A stretch of 64,000 bases of DNA, from contig CACHTV010000001.1 in assembly GCA_902582875.1 (NCBI GenBank), positions 62,001 to 126,000 of the forward strand, read 5' to 3'. The notes beneath the pieces are model-generated. The model ran no database searches, was not told the DNA's origin, and saw only the letters and a list, made by a program, of their open reading frames with translations. Position numbers and translations under genes: made by a program. This DNA is from an uncultured Pelagibacteraceae bacterium. GTDB taxonomy: Bacteria > Pseudomonadota > Alphaproteobacteria > Pelagibacterales > Pelagibacteraceae. This document shows, in pieces, positions 18,653 through 28,293 of the stretch; position 1 is the stretch's first letter; each line of letters opens with the position of its first letter.

Positions 18653-20179
18653 TTAATCTGTTTTAAAATTTTTTATTTTTAATACTCCAATTAAATAACA
18701 CGATATCAAATAAAAACTAGCAACAAAACCAACAATTATTAGTAAATAAAGTGATTTATATTTATAGGTATAATCTAAATAATCTACAAAGGTATCTAAC
18801 ATAAATATCAAAATAATAGACATCAAAATTGTGCTTAAAATAATTTTTGCAATATTTTTAGGTAAATAATCTTTTAATAGTAAGAAGTTTTTATTATTAA
18901 GCAAATATATATAAATGAAAACCCCAAACCATGTAGAAATAGAAGTGGCTATAGGAATTATAATAAAACCAATTCGGCTGAAAAAAGTAATACTTATTAA
19001 GATATTTAATAAAACTACTAAAGAAGAAACATAAAAAGGAATCTTTGTATTGTTTCTTGCAAAAAAGAAATTTGACAAGATTTTAATTAGGGCAAATGCT
19101 GGGATACCATAACCAAAATATTTTAGGGCCGAAGAAGTCATTTTTATATCTTCAATGGTAAAAGAACCATATCCAAATAATGCATTAACAATTTCATTTG
19201 CAGCTAAAATTAAACCTAAGCTTGCCGGTATTGATAATAAGAGTGAGAGTTCTATCGATCTACTTTGAATATTTGAAATCTTAAGAATATTTTTTTGTTT
19301 AAATGCTTTAGACAAAACTGGTAAAGAAACAGTTCCTACAGCTATACCTGCTATAGCTAGATTTATTTGATAAATACGATCTGCATAATATAAATATGAT
19401 ACCGCACTAGCTTCAAAAGAAGCTATTATTGTGCCTACTAAAATGTTTATCTGAGTAACTCCAGAAGATAAAATACTTGGCAAAAGTTTTTTAAAAAAGA
19501 ATCTTACTTTACTGCTTAATTTGTTTTTAAATTCAATAGATGGTAAATAATATTTCTTCGTAAAATAAATTAAAAATAGTAATTGAATTATTCCAGCTAA
19601 AGTAACTCCATATGATAGTTGTTTAGCAAAATTTTGATCAAAAAAATAAGAAGTTAATAAGCTTAGTATTAAAACAATATTTAATATTATCGGTGCTGCA
19701 GCTGCGGCAGCAAATTTATTATTAGAATTTAAAATTCCTGAAAAAAAAGATGACATGCTTACAAACAATAAAAAAGGAAATGTTATTCTTGTAAATTCAA
19801 CTGCAAGATTAAACTTTTCACTATTACTCCAGAAACCTGGAGCAATAAGATAAACCAGATACGGTGTAAATATTTCTACAATTAAAACTATGAAAAAAAG
19901 AATTAAAATTAATACACTTAAAACCTCGTCAGCAAACTTTTTTCCCTTTTTTTTGCTTATAGTTTTTTCTGAAACGTAGCTGGGTATAAATGCAGCATTA
20001 AATGTTCCTTCAGCAAACAAACGCCTAAATGTATTAGGCAGTCTGAAAGCAACAAAAAACGCATCAGAAAAAATTGATGCTCCTAAAAATATTGCAATTA
20101 ATATATCTCTGAGATAGCCTAAAATTCTACTTAATAAGGTAAAAAAACTAAAAATGTATGTTGAAGATAACAAGTTCAT
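18653..20179 (-). CDS. murJ: Lipid II flippase MurJ
   Basis: MurJ moves lipid II across the inner membrane for peptidoglycan synthesis. The 508-aa protein is highly hydrophobic with about 14 membrane segments and the MVF-family N-terminus (SRILGYLRDILIAIFLGAS, FFVAFRLPNTFRRLFAEGTFNAAFIP). It begins a murJ-trpS-nfuA-bax run. Divergent from maeB across a 73-base gap. Trusted by its N-terminal signature and topology. Confidence 0.95.
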   Translation of the reverse strand: MNLLSSTYIFSFFTLLSRILGYLRDILIAIFLGASIFSDAFFVAFRLPNTFRRLFAEGTFNAAFIPSYVSEKTISKKKGKKFADEVLSVLILILFFIVLIVEIFTPYLVYLIAPGFWSNSEKFNLAVEFTRITFPFLLFVSMSSFFSGILNSNNKFAAAAAAPIILNIVLILSLLTSYFFDQNFAKQLSYGVTLAGIIQLLFLIYFTKKYYLPSIEFKNKLSSKVRFFFKKLLPSILSSGVTQINILVGTIIASFEASAVSYLYYADRIYQINLAIAGIAVGTVSLPVLSKAFKQKNILKISNIQSRSIELSLLLSIPASLGLILAANEIVNALFGYGSFTIEDIKMTSSALKYFGYGIPAFALIKILSNFFFARNNTKIPFYVSSLVVLLNILISITFFSRIGFIIIPIATSISTWFGVFIYIYLLNNKNFLLLKDYLPKNIAKIILSTILMSIILIFMLDTFVDYLDYTYKYKSLYLLIIVGFVASFYLISCYLIGVLKIKNFKTD

Positions 20180-20252
20180 ATAAATTCTAAATTAAGCCAC
20201 AAATAATAAATAAAAAATGCAATATTATTTATATTACATGCTCATAATTTAA

Positions 20253-22535
20253 ATGACAAAAAAATCTAAAATCGATCATTATTCTGATAAAGAAGCACTT
20301 GATTTTCATATAAAAGGAAAGTCAGGCAAAATTGAGATAAGCTCCTCTAAACCTTTAATAACTAAAAGAGATTTATCTCTGGCATATTCTCCAGGCGTTG
20401 CAGCTCCTGTTAAAAAAATAGCAGAAAATCCTGATCTAGCTTATGATTTTACAAGTAAAGGAAACCTAGTTGCAGTTATTAGTAATGGTTCAGCAATATT
20501 GGGGTTGGGCAACCTAGGTTCTCTTGCATCAAAACCTGTAATGGAAGGAAAATCTGTTCTCTTTAAAAGATTTGCCGACATAGACTCTATTGATATTGAA
20601 GTTAATAGTAATAATGCTAACTCAATAATAGAAACAATTAAAAATATAAGCGGTACATTTGGTGGTATCAATCTTGAAGACATTGCTGCGCCTGATTGTT
20701 TTATAATAGAACAAAAACTCAAAGAAGTTTTAGATATACCTGTTTTTCATGATGACCAGCATGGTACTGCGATTATTACAACGGCAGCTTTAATTAATGC
20801 TTTAGATGTTTCCAAAAAAAAAATTAATGAAGTAAAAATTGTTGTCAATGGAGCAGGAGCATCCGCTCAAGCGTGCACAAATTTATTTAAGAGTTCAGGT
20901 GTTAATAGTGAAAATATCATTATGTGTGATAGTAAAGGTGTAATTTATAAAGGTAGAAAAAATATTGACCAATTTAAATCTGCTTTTGCTATAAATACTA
21001 AATTAAGAACTTTAGAAGAAGCAATAAAAAATGCCGATGTATTTTTAGGTCTATCTACAAAAGATGTTGTTACTAAAGATATGATAAAATCCATGGCAAA
21101 AAATCCAATAATATTTGCTTGTGCTAATCCTGATCCTGAAATTAAGCCTGAAATTATAAATGAAGTTAGGTCTGATGCTATAGTAGCAACTGGCAGATCC
21201 GACTATCCTAATCAGGTGAATAACTTAATTGGATTTCCTTATATTTTTAGAGGAGCGCTAGATGTCAGAGCTAAAGAAATTAATGAAGAGATGAAAGTTG
21301 CTGCAGCAAAAGCGATTGCCTTGTTGGCCAGAGAGGATGTTCCTGATGAAGTTGTGTCTGCTTATGGTGGAGATAGACCTAAATATGGAAAAAATTATAT
21401 TATACCTTCAACATTTGATCCTAGATTAATTAGTGTAATTCCATCAGCAGTAGCTCAAGCAGCTATGAAAAGTGGGGTAGCTAGAAAAAAAATTGAAGAC
21501 TTGGATGTTTATAAGGATCAACTGACAAATCGTCTGGACCCGTCAATGTCAATCATGCAAGGCATAAATGCAAAAGTCAGAAAAAATCCAAAAAGAGTTG
21601 TATTTGCTGAGGGAGAAGATGAAAATATGCTTAAAGCAGCCATCGAATTTGGCAAAAATAAACTTGGTACACCTATATTAATTGGAACTGAAAAAAGAAT
21701 TAAAGAACAGTTAAAAAAAATTGGCTTAGATGAAAACCATAAAATTCAGATAGTAAATTCGACTGATAAAGAAAAAAGACTAAAATACGTAAGACATTTA
21801 TACAAAAGATTACAACGAGAGGGTCAATTAGAACGAGATGTTGATCGTTTGGTCAGAAACGATCGTATTGCTTGGGGTGCTTCGATGATTGCATGTAAAG
21901 ATGCGGATGCAATGGTAACGGGTAATATTAGACATTATACTGCCTCGATAGAAAAATTAAGGAAAGTTGTTGATCCTAGACCTGGAGAAGAGATTTTTGG
22001 TATGACAATGATTAATTCAAAAGGAAAAACTATTTTAGTAGCAGATACAAACGTTAAAGACTTTCCTTCACCAGAGAGACTAGTTAAAGTCTCAAAATCT
22101 TGTGTGCGTGTAGCTAGGTTGTTTGGATTTGACCCTAAAGTTGCATTTCTTTCACATTCTACTTTTGGCAAGCCAGTTTCAAAAAATACAAAACATGTAA
22201 GAGATGCTATTGAATTATTAAAGAAAGAAAAAGTAGATTTTGATTTTGATGGTGAAATGCAACCAGATGTGGCTTTAAATCCAATCTACAAAGAGGTTTA
22301 TCCTTTTTCAAAAATTGTAGGAAGTGCAAATATTTTAATAATGCCCGCTCTGCATAGCGCTGCAATCTCAACAAAATTAATGAAAGTATATGGTGATGCA
22401 AAACTAATAGGCCCTCTTTTAATAGGACTAGGCCTCCCAATTGAAGTAGCTCCGCTTAGATCTAGCACATCTGATATTTTAAATTTGGCTTCAGTAGCGG
22501 CTTACTCTTCAGATATAATTGACTACTCAAGTTAA
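20253..22535 (+). CDS. maeB: NADP-dependent malic enzyme with phosphotransacetylase-like domain
   Basis: MaeB decarboxylates malate to pyruvate with NADP reduction, feeding pyruvate and NADPH. The 760-aa product has the malic domain (LAYSPGVAAPVKKIAENP, FADIDSIDIEVN, VFHDDQHGTAI) and NAD-binding part (VVNGAGASAQAC), to about residue 420, then a C-terminal domain like phosphate acetyltransferase (VVFAEGEDENMLKAAIEFG onward), which in this family is regulatory, not catalytic. The 73-base region to murJ must hold both promoters. The stop overlaps the BON lipoprotein stop by four bases in convergent orientation. Confidence 0.95.
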   Translation: MTKKSKIDHYSDKEALDFHIKGKSGKIEISSSKPLITKRDLSLAYSPGVAAPVKKIAENPDLAYDFTSKGNLVAVISNGSAILGLGNLGSLASKPVMEGKSVLFKRFADIDSIDIEVNSNNANSIIETIKNISGTFGGINLEDIAAPDCFIIEQKLKEVLDIPVFHDDQHGTAIITTAALINALDVSKKKINEVKIVVNGAGASAQACTNLFKSSGVNSENIIMCDSKGVIYKGRKNIDQFKSAFAINTKLRTLEEAIKNADVFLGLSTKDVVTKDMIKSMAKNPIIFACANPDPEIKPEIINEVRSDAIVATGRSDYPNQVNNLIGFPYIFRGALDVRAKEINEEMKVAAAKAIALLAREDVPDEVVSAYGGDRPKYGKNYIIPSTFDPRLISVIPSAVAQAAMKSGVARKKIEDLDVYKDQLTNRLDPSMSIMQGINAKVRKNPKRVVFAEGEDENMLKAAIEFGKNKLGTPILIGTEKRIKEQLKKIGLDENHKIQIVNSTDKEKRLKYVRHLYKRLQREGQLERDVDRLVRNDRIAWGASMIACKDADAMVTGNIRHYTASIEKLRKVVDPRPGEEIFGMTMINSKGKTILVADTNVKDFPSPERLVKVSKSCVRVARLFGFDPKVAFLSHSTFGKPVSKNTKHVRDAIELLKKEKVDFDFDGEMQPDVALNPIYKEVYPFSKIVGSANILIMPALHSAAISTKLMKVYGDAKLIGPLLIGLGLPIEVAPLRSSTSDILNLASVAAYSSDIIDYSS

Positions 22536-23110
22536 TTTTTGTTTCGACTTAATTCAGAAACTAAATATATAGATGGAAAAATATCTTTTACATCGTATAT
22601 TTTATTAGCTTCATCAATAACTTCCTTTTTTTCCTCTTTATCCATTGCTATACCAAAAATATAAATGTTCTTATTAATAGTTTCTAAAGTATAATTTCTT
22701 GCTTTAGTTTTTTTATTAAATATTAAAGCAGACCTTAATTGACTGGTAATTAATATATCTTTAGCTGTGCTTTTAAAATTGCTCTGACCTTTGATGGTAA
22801 TTGCATTTTTTACAGATCGAACACCTTTTGTTTCCCAAGCCATTTTTGTAATTTTAATTTTTTCTTCTGGTTCATCTACCTTACCTGATAAAAATATTCG
22901 ACCATCAATTACTTCAGATTGAATAGTTAAAAAATATTTTTTTTCAGTAAGGGCTAGTCTGGCATTTAAATTTTTTTGCATGATAACATCATCAATTTGC
23001 ATTCCGATGGTTCTAGGATCAAATGTTATATCTACTCCTGTACCAAATCTTCCAACAGAGGTACAAGAAACTAAAAAAAAAATTAATAATAAACTAACTA
23101 TTTTTTTCAT
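22532..23110 (-). CDS. BON-domain lipoprotein (DolP/YraP-like)
   Basis: The 192-aa product starts with a lipoprotein signal, MKKIVSLLLIFFLVSC, whose lipobox Cys is followed by TSVG. The rest has two BON-like segments (about 45-110 and 120-185; LTEKKYFLTIQSEVIDGRIFLSGKV, NYTLETINKNIYIFG). BON proteins bind phospholipids; DolP keeps the outer membrane intact in E. coli. The E. coli order rsmI-lpoA-...-dolP places the same gene families together, supporting the assignment. It overlaps rsmI by 17 bases. Exact role unproven. Confidence 0.85.
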   Translation of the reverse strand: MKKIVSLLLIFFLVSCTSVGRFGTGVDITFDPRTIGMQIDDVIMQKNLNARLALTEKKYFLTIQSEVIDGRIFLSGKVDEPEEKIKITKMAWETKGVRSVKNAITIKGQSNFKSTAKDILITSQLRSALIFNKKTKARNYTLETINKNIYIFGIAMDKEEKKEVIDEANKIYDVKDIFPSIYLVSELSRNKN

Positions 23111-23936
23111 TTTTTTTGATATTTAAACATATTTGATAAATTTTCTTTTTATTAATTTTTTCAGATTCAAATAATAATTCAACAACATCTTTTAAACTAT
23201 ATTTTTTTAAATACAATTTTGCTCTTTTAATAATTTTTTTTTCATCAAAAAATTTATTTTTAATATTTTTTTCCGATATTACAATAGTTAACTCACCTTT
23301 AATCCGAGTTTTGAACATATTAATTTTATCAATATCTTCTCTATAAAATGTCTCATGTAACTTAGTAAGTTCTTTGGCAATTAATAGTTTTCTACCAGAA
23401 AAAAATTGTTTAAACTTTTTTAAATAAAAATTAATCTTAATAGCAGGTATAAAAAATACTTGTGAGAAGCTTAATTGACTAAGAGAAGATAAAATTTTTT
23501 CCAACTCTTTTTCTGTTTTGGGAAGAAAACCATAAAAAAGAAATTGATCTTTAAAACCAGAAACACTTATTGAGCTCGTTATAGAAGATACTCCTGGAAT
23601 CGGAATAATTCTTATGTTTTTTTGGATGCATGTTTGAATTAGTAACCGGCCTGGGTCTGAAAGCAATGGAGTTCCCGCATCAGAAATTAAAGACAAAATT
23701 TTGCCTTCATTTAAATATTCTATTATTTTTTCAAGCTCCTTTTTTTCATTAAATTTATGATAGGAGATTAATTTTTTTTTAATTTTTAAATGATTTAATA
23801 ATTTTAGAGAGTGTCTAGTGTCTTCACAGAGAATAATATCAGATTTTTTTAATACTTCTATTGCTCTTATTGTAATATCATCAAGATTTCCAATAGGCGT
23901 GGAAACAATATATAAACTGTTAATAGATAATTTCAT
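23094..23936 (-). CDS. rsmI: 16S rRNA 2'-O-ribose C1402 methyltransferase
   Basis: RsmI methylates the ribose of C1402 in the decoding centre. The 280-aa protein has the tetrapyrrole-methylase fold: LYIVSTPIGNLDDITIRAIEVL, ILCEDTRHSLKLL, SDAGTPLLSDPG and IPGVSSITSSIS. The C-terminus is very Lys-rich. The start is separated from the LpoA-like start by just three bases on the other strand (CAT-ttt-ATG). Confidence 0.95.
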   Translation of the reverse strand: MKLSINSLYIVSTPIGNLDDITIRAIEVLKKSDIILCEDTRHSLKLLNHLKIKKKLISYHKFNEKKELEKIIEYLNEGKILSLISDAGTPLLSDPGRLLIQTCIQKNIRIIPIPGVSSITSSISVSGFKDQFLFYGFLPKTEKELEKILSSLSQLSFSQVFFIPAIKINFYLKKFKQFFSGRKLLIAKELTKLHETFYREDIDKINMFKTRIKGELTIVISEKNIKNKFFDEKKIIKRAKLYLKKYSLKDVVELLFESEKINKKKIYQICLNIKKNEKNS

Positions 23937-23939
23937 TTT

Positions 23940-25094
23940 ATGAAAAATAAATTTATAATAATAATAACTTATTTATTAATATTTTTTAATTCTAATCTAC
24001 TAAGTAATGAAAATAATAATATTCTCAAAATTGGGTTGTTAGCTCCTCTCAGTGGAGAATACAAGGAACTAGGGGACTCCCTTCTATATTCTTTGCAATT
24101 AGCGTTAGATGAAATTGGTAATAAAAATGTTCATATTATACCTAGAGACTCTGGTTCTAATGATAAAAAAAAATTGTATAATGCAGTTGAAGAAATTCGA
24201 GCACAAGGTGCCAATATTATAATCGGTCCAATTAACAATGAAGACTTTGATGAAGTTAAAAAATTCAATGACATGGTGTTTATCTCTCCTTCAAATATAA
24301 ACCCTGAATTTCAAAATAATATAATAAGCATTGGAGTAAGTTTAGAATCTCAAATGTTAGCATTGATGAAGTTTCTTAAAAAACAAAAAAGAAATAAAAC
24401 CGTGATTCTTATGCCAATAAATCAATACACAAATTTAATCGAAAACAAATTAAACAAATTAGATTTAAAAAACTTTAAAATTTTTAAGTATAACCCTGAT
24501 CCTAAAATTTTAACTGGAGAAATTGAAATTTTAACAAATTATTCCCAAAGAAAGAAAAATTTGGAGTATAGAAAAAAAATGTTTGAGGACAAAGAAGATG
24601 AACAGTCAAAACGTCAATTAGAAAGATTGGAGCAAAAGTATACCTTAGGTGATGTGAATTTTGACTCAGTAATTATAATTGACTTTGGAAATAGTTTAAA
24701 AAGTGTATTAACTTCATTGATCTTTACTGATGTCGATCAGAAAAAGGTATTGTTCACAACTGTAAATCAATGGTTTGATGAAAGTATTTTTTATGAAAAT
24801 ACAGTTAAGAGCTTGTATTATCCTTCTGTCAATTATACAGAATTTAAAAAATATAAAGATAACTATTTTAAAACATTTAACATTTACCCAAGTGAAATAA
24901 CTATTCTTGCATATGATGCAATAGGTTTAATTTATTATGCTTGGAAAAAGAATGGAAAAATTAATACGGTTAATGACTTTTCCTTCAAAGGAAAGATTAA
25001 AGGTAAAATAGGAACATTTAGTTTTAACAATAAAAAAATAACTCAAGACCTTAATATTTATAAAGCTGCAAATAACAAATTCACAAAATTTTAA
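23940..25094 (+). CDS. LpoA-like periplasmic-binding-fold protein
   Basis: The 384-aa product has an N-terminal hydrophobic leader (FIIIITYLLIFFNSNLLSN) and a type I periplasmic-binding fold: ILKIGLLAPLSGEYKELGDSLLYSLQLALDEIG, then GANIIIGPINNEDFDEV. This matches both ABC-type branched-chain ligand receptors and the C-terminal domain of LpoA, the activator of penicillin-binding protein 1A. The position next to rsmI matches E. coli lpoA (rsmI-lpoA), so an LpoA-like envelope role is more likely than transport; no transporter genes lie nearby. No lipobox Cys is visible. It ends 14 bases inside the end of rdgB. Confidence 0.8.
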   Translation: MKNKFIIIITYLLIFFNSNLLSNENNNILKIGLLAPLSGEYKELGDSLLYSLQLALDEIGNKNVHIIPRDSGSNDKKKLYNAVEEIRAQGANIIIGPINNEDFDEVKKFNDMVFISPSNINPEFQNNIISIGVSLESQMLALMKFLKKQKRNKTVILMPINQYTNLIENKLNKLDLKNFKIFKYNPDPKILTGEIEILTNYSQRKKNLEYRKKMFEDKEDEQSKRQLERLEQKYTLGDVNFDSVIIIDFGNSLKSVLTSLIFTDVDQKKVLFTTVNQWFDESIFYENTVKSLYYPSVNYTEFKKYKDNYFKTFNIYPSEITILAYDAIGLIYYAWKKNGKINTVNDFSFKGKIKGKIGTFSFNNKKITQDLNIYKAANNKFTKF

Positions 25095-25659
25095 CTTTTC
25101 TTTTTAATTTCTTAAATGCAATATATCTGTGATCCATAATAATTTTTTTAAATTTTGGCATTTGACCAAAAGTAATAGTTTTTTTATTTGGGATAAATAT
25201 TGGATCATATCCAAATCCTTTAGTTCCAAGAATCTTGTGTGAAATTAGTCCTTTTAGTTTGCCTACAACTGTAACCATTTTTCCTCTTGGATATTTGAAA
25301 GATAAACTGCATACAAATGTAGCAGATCTATTTTTTTTATTTTTCATTTTTTTTAATATAAATTTCATTGAGTTTAAAAAACTTCCATGTTTTTTTGCCC
25401 ATCTTGCAGAATAAATTCCTGGTTTTTCTCCAAGAGCTTTTATACAAAGCCCTGAGTCATCAGAAATTACTGGTAGTTCTGTAAATCTAGAAAAGTATTT
25501 AGCTTTTAATTCTGCATTTTTTGAGAAGGTTTTTTCAGTTTCTTTTGGGCTTTTAATTCTTAATTTTATTGGTGAAACTTTTTGTATCTTTTTAGATAAT
25601 AGAAAGCTAATTTCTCCAAATTTTCCTTTATTATGGGTGCCTATCAAAATTTTTTTCAT
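25081..25659 (-). CDS. rdgB: XTP/dITP diphosphatase (RdgB/HAM1)
   Basis: House-cleaning pyrophosphatase that removes dITP, ITP and XTP. The 192-aa sequence contains the family motifs GTHNKGKFGEI near the N-terminus, PVISDDSGLCIKALGEKPGIYSARWA, and GTKGFGYDPIFIP. In many alphaproteobacteria it lies near grpE and rph-hrcA; here it is divergent from grpE with about 44 bases between starts. It overlaps the LpoA-like gene tail-to-tail. Confidence 0.94.
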   Translation of the reverse strand: MKKILIGTHNKGKFGEISFLLSKKIQKVSPIKLRIKSPKETEKTFSKNAELKAKYFSRFTELPVISDDSGLCIKALGEKPGIYSARWAKKHGSFLNSMKFILKKMKNKKNRSATFVCSLSFKYPRGKMVTVVGKLKGLISHKILGTKGFGYDPIFIPNKKTITFGQMPKFKKIIMDHRYIAFKKLKRKVKIL

Positions 25660-25703
25660 TTATGCCTAGTATTTTAAATTTTAAATACTATATAGCAATT
25701 ATC

Positions 25704-26294
25704 ATGAGTGAAGATAATCAAAAAGAATCTGCTAAAGCAGAGAAAAATCAGCATGAGGATGAAAAATCTAAATCCGAAACTAAAAAAGAAAAATCTTTAG
25801 AGGAGAAATTTGCTGAGTCCGAAGATAAATTATTAAGGTCATTAGCTGAAATAGAGAATCAAAGAAGAAGATTTGAAAAAGAAATTAAAGATGCTTTTGA
25901 ATTTGGTTCTTTTAATTTTGCTAAGGAAAGTTTAGCAATTTTAGATAACTTGCAAAGGGCAAAGCTAGCTATTAAAAATGATAATACTCTGAAAAATAAT
26001 AAAGACTTAGATAAATTTTTAGAAAATATAACAGTTATAGAAAAAGATTTAGTTTCTATATTTGAAAAAAATAGAATAAAGAAAATTAACACAAAAAATC
26101 AAAAATTTGATCCAAATCTTCATCAGGCTATGTCTGAAGTTGAAGATGAAAAGGCAGAAACAGGTACTATTCTTCAGGAGATACAACCTGGATATATGTT
26201 AGGAGAAAGATTGTTAAGACCAGCTTTAGTAGCTGTAGCAAAGAAAAAATCATCCAAAAATGAGGAAAAAGATAATAAAAAAGATGAGAAATAA
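25704..26294 (+). CDS. grpE: Nucleotide exchange factor GrpE
   Basis: GrpE exchanges ADP for ATP on DnaK. The tracked frame opens at 25662, but the ATG at 25704 (MSEDNQKESAK) gives the usual acidic, disordered N-terminus; the 14 extra residues are hydrophobic and unlikely. The 196-aa product has the long dimerising helix (about 30-110, RSLAEIENQRRRFEKEIKDA) and the C-terminal beta domain (QEIQPGYMLGERLLRPALVAVAK). dnaK follows 58 bases later with a heat-shock-like promoter at the grpE stop. Confidence 0.94.
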   Translation: MSEDNQKESAKAEKNQHEDEKSKSETKKEKSLEEKFAESEDKLLRSLAEIENQRRRFEKEIKDAFEFGSFNFAKESLAILDNLQRAKLAIKNDNTLKNNKDLDKFLENITVIEKDLVSIFEKNRIKKINTKNQKFDPNLHQAMSEVEDEKAETGTILQEIQPGYMLGERLLRPALVAVAKKKSSKNEEKDNKKDEK

Positions 26295-26295
26295 C

Positions 26296-26324
26296 CTTGT
26301 AGAGGAAAAAAAAACACCCATATA
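26296..26324 (+). promoter_or_regulatory. Candidate sigma-32 (RpoH) promoter of dnaK
   Basis: CTTGTAG at 26296-26302 and ACCCATATA at 26316-26324 are 13 bases apart and resemble the RpoH consensus CTTGAAA-N13 to 17-CCCCATNT. The sequence begins two bases after the grpE stop and lies 29 bases upstream of the dnaK ATG. This is a pattern match; no transcript data were available. Confidence 0.6.
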
Positions 26325-26352
26325 AACACCTGTAATTAAAGGAAATTAAACA

Positions 26353-28269
26353 ATGAGCAAAGTAATAGGAATAGATTTAGGTACTACAAATTCATGTGTA
26401 TCCATTATGGATGGATCACAAGCTAAAGTTTTAGAAAATGCTGAAGGAACTAGAACTACGCCTTCAGTCGTGGCTTTTTTAGAGAATGAAGAAAAACTTA
26501 TTGGTCAACCTGCCAAAAGACAAGCTGTAACAAACGCACAAGATACTATATTTGCAACTAAAAGATTAATTGGTAGATCTTTCGAAGATGAAACTGTTAA
26601 AAAAGATATTGGTAGAGTCCCTTTTAAAATAGTTAAATCAGATAATGGAGAAGCTTGGGTTGAAGGTAAAGGAAAAAAATATTCTCCCTCACAAATATCT
26701 GCTTTTGTTTTACAAAAAATGAAAGAAACTGCTGAAAAATATTTAGGCCAAGCTGTAACTAAAGCTGTAATTACTGTTCCTGCTTATTTTAATGATGCTC
26801 AAAGACAGGCAACAAAAGATGCAGGAAAAATTGCTGGACTAGAAGTTTTAAGAATTATTAACGAACCCACAGCCGCAGCTTTAGCTTACGGGTTAGATAA
26901 GAAAAAAGGACAGAAAATTGCAGTATATGATTTAGGTGGTGGAACATTCGATGTTTCAATATTGGAAATTGGAGATGGTGTCTTTGAAGTAAAATCTACC
27001 AATGGAGATACTTTTTTAGGAGGTGAAGACTTTGATGATGCAATAGTCAAATACTTAATAGATGAATTTAAAAAAGATAATGGAATTGATCTTAGAAATG
27101 ATAAGTTAGCCTTACAAAGACTAAAAGAAGCTGCCGAGAAAGCGAAAATAGAATTATCTTCAGCAGCTCAAACAGAAATAAACTTACCTTTTATCACTGC
27201 AGATAAAACAGGGCCTAAACATGTTAATTTAAAATTCACAAGAGCTAAGTTAGAAGCTTTAGTATCTGATCTTGTAGAAAAAACTTTAGAGCCATGTAAA
27301 ATAGCTCTTAAAGACTCTGGCTTTTCTGCTGCAGAAATTAATGAAGTAGTTTTAGTTGGTGGCATGACTAGAATGCCAAAAATTATTGAAACAGTTAAAA
27401 ATTTCTTTGGCAAAGAACCTAATAAAAGTGTAAATCCAGACGAAGTAGTAGCAATGGGTGCTGCTATTCAAGCTGGTGTCTTACAAGGAGATGTTAAAGA
27501 TGTACTGTTGTTAGACGTAACTCCTTTATCGCTAGGAATAGAAACTTTAGGCGGTGTTTCAACTAAATTAATTGATAAAAATACTACAATACCAACTAAA
27601 AAAAGTCAGGTATTTTCAACCGCTGAAGATAATCAGCCAGCAGTTTCAATAAGAGTTTTACAAGGTGAAAGAGAAATGGCATCTGATAATAAAATTTTAG
27701 GAAACTTTGAGTTGGTTGGCATACCTCCTGCTGCTAGAGGAACTCCCCAGATTGAAGTTACATTTGATATTGACGCAAATGGTATTGTCAATGTCTCTGC
27801 AAAAGATAAGGGAACTGGAAAAGAACAAAAAATTCAAATTCAAGCATCAGGTGGTTTAACTGAAGAGGAAATTCAGAAAATGGTTAAAGATGCAGAGGCT
27901 AACAAAGAAGCAGATAAAAAGAAAAGAGAAACTGTTGATGCTAGAAACCAAGCAGATAGTTTAGTTTTTTCAACGCAAAAAAGCCTTAAAGAACATGGTG
28001 ATAAAATCTCTGCTGAGGAAAAAAAAGCCATAGAAAATGGAATTGCAGATCTTAAAAAATCCTTGGAAGGAACTGACTCTGAAGATATTAAGAAAAAAAC
28101 ACAAAGCTTAATTCAAGTTTCAATGAAACTAGGAGAAGCAGTTTATAAGAGTCAGCAAAAACCTGAAGCTAAAACAAAAGCATCAAAAGAAGCAAAACCA
28201 GAGGATAAAGAGAACGTCGTAGATGCAGATTTTGAAGATGTAAAAGACGATAAAGAAAAGAGCGCCTAA
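26353..28269 (+). CDS. dnaK: Chaperone DnaK (Hsp70)
   Basis: The 638-aa ATP-dependent chaperone shows the actin-like nucleotide domain ([14 protein letters not shown] at the start, [13 protein letters not shown] and [14 protein letters not shown]), the linker [15 protein letters not shown] near 390, the substrate-binding domain, and an acidic Lys/Glu-rich tail with [14 protein letters not shown] Shine-Dalgarno AAAGGAAA lies upstream of the ATG. Flanked by grpE and dnaJ, it forms the classical Hsp70 unit. Confidence 0.99.
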   Translation: MSKVIGIDLGTTNSCVSIMDGSQAKVLENAEGTRTTPSVVAFLENEEKLIGQPAKRQAVTNAQDTIFATKRLIGRSFEDETVKKDIGRVPFKIVKSDNGEAWVEGKGKKYSPSQISAFVLQKMKETAEKYLGQAVTKAVITVPAYFNDAQRQATKDAGKIAGLEVLRIINEPTAAALAYGLDKKKGQKIAVYDLGGGTFDVSILEIGDGVFEVKSTNGDTFLGGEDFDDAIVKYLIDEFKKDNGIDLRNDKLALQRLKEAAEKAKIELSSAAQTEINLPFITADKTGPKHVNLKFTRAKLEALVSDLVEKTLEPCKIALKDSGFSAAEINEVVLVGGMTRMPKIIETVKNFFGKEPNKSVNPDEVVAMGAAIQAGVLQGDVKDVLLLDVTPLSLGIETLGGVSTKLIDKNTTIPTKKSQVFSTAEDNQPAVSIRVLQGEREMASDNKILGNFELVGIPPAARGTPQIEVTFDIDANGIVNVSAKDKGTGKEQKIQIQASGGLTEEEIQKMVKDAEANKEADKKKRETVDARNQADSLVFSTQKSLKEHGDKISAEEKKAIENGIADLKKSLEGTDSEDIKKKTQSLIQVSMKLGEAVYKSQQKPEAKTKASKEAKPEDKENVVDADFEDVKDDKEKSA

Positions 28270-28293
28270 GAAAATTAATAAAGGAGACGTCCT

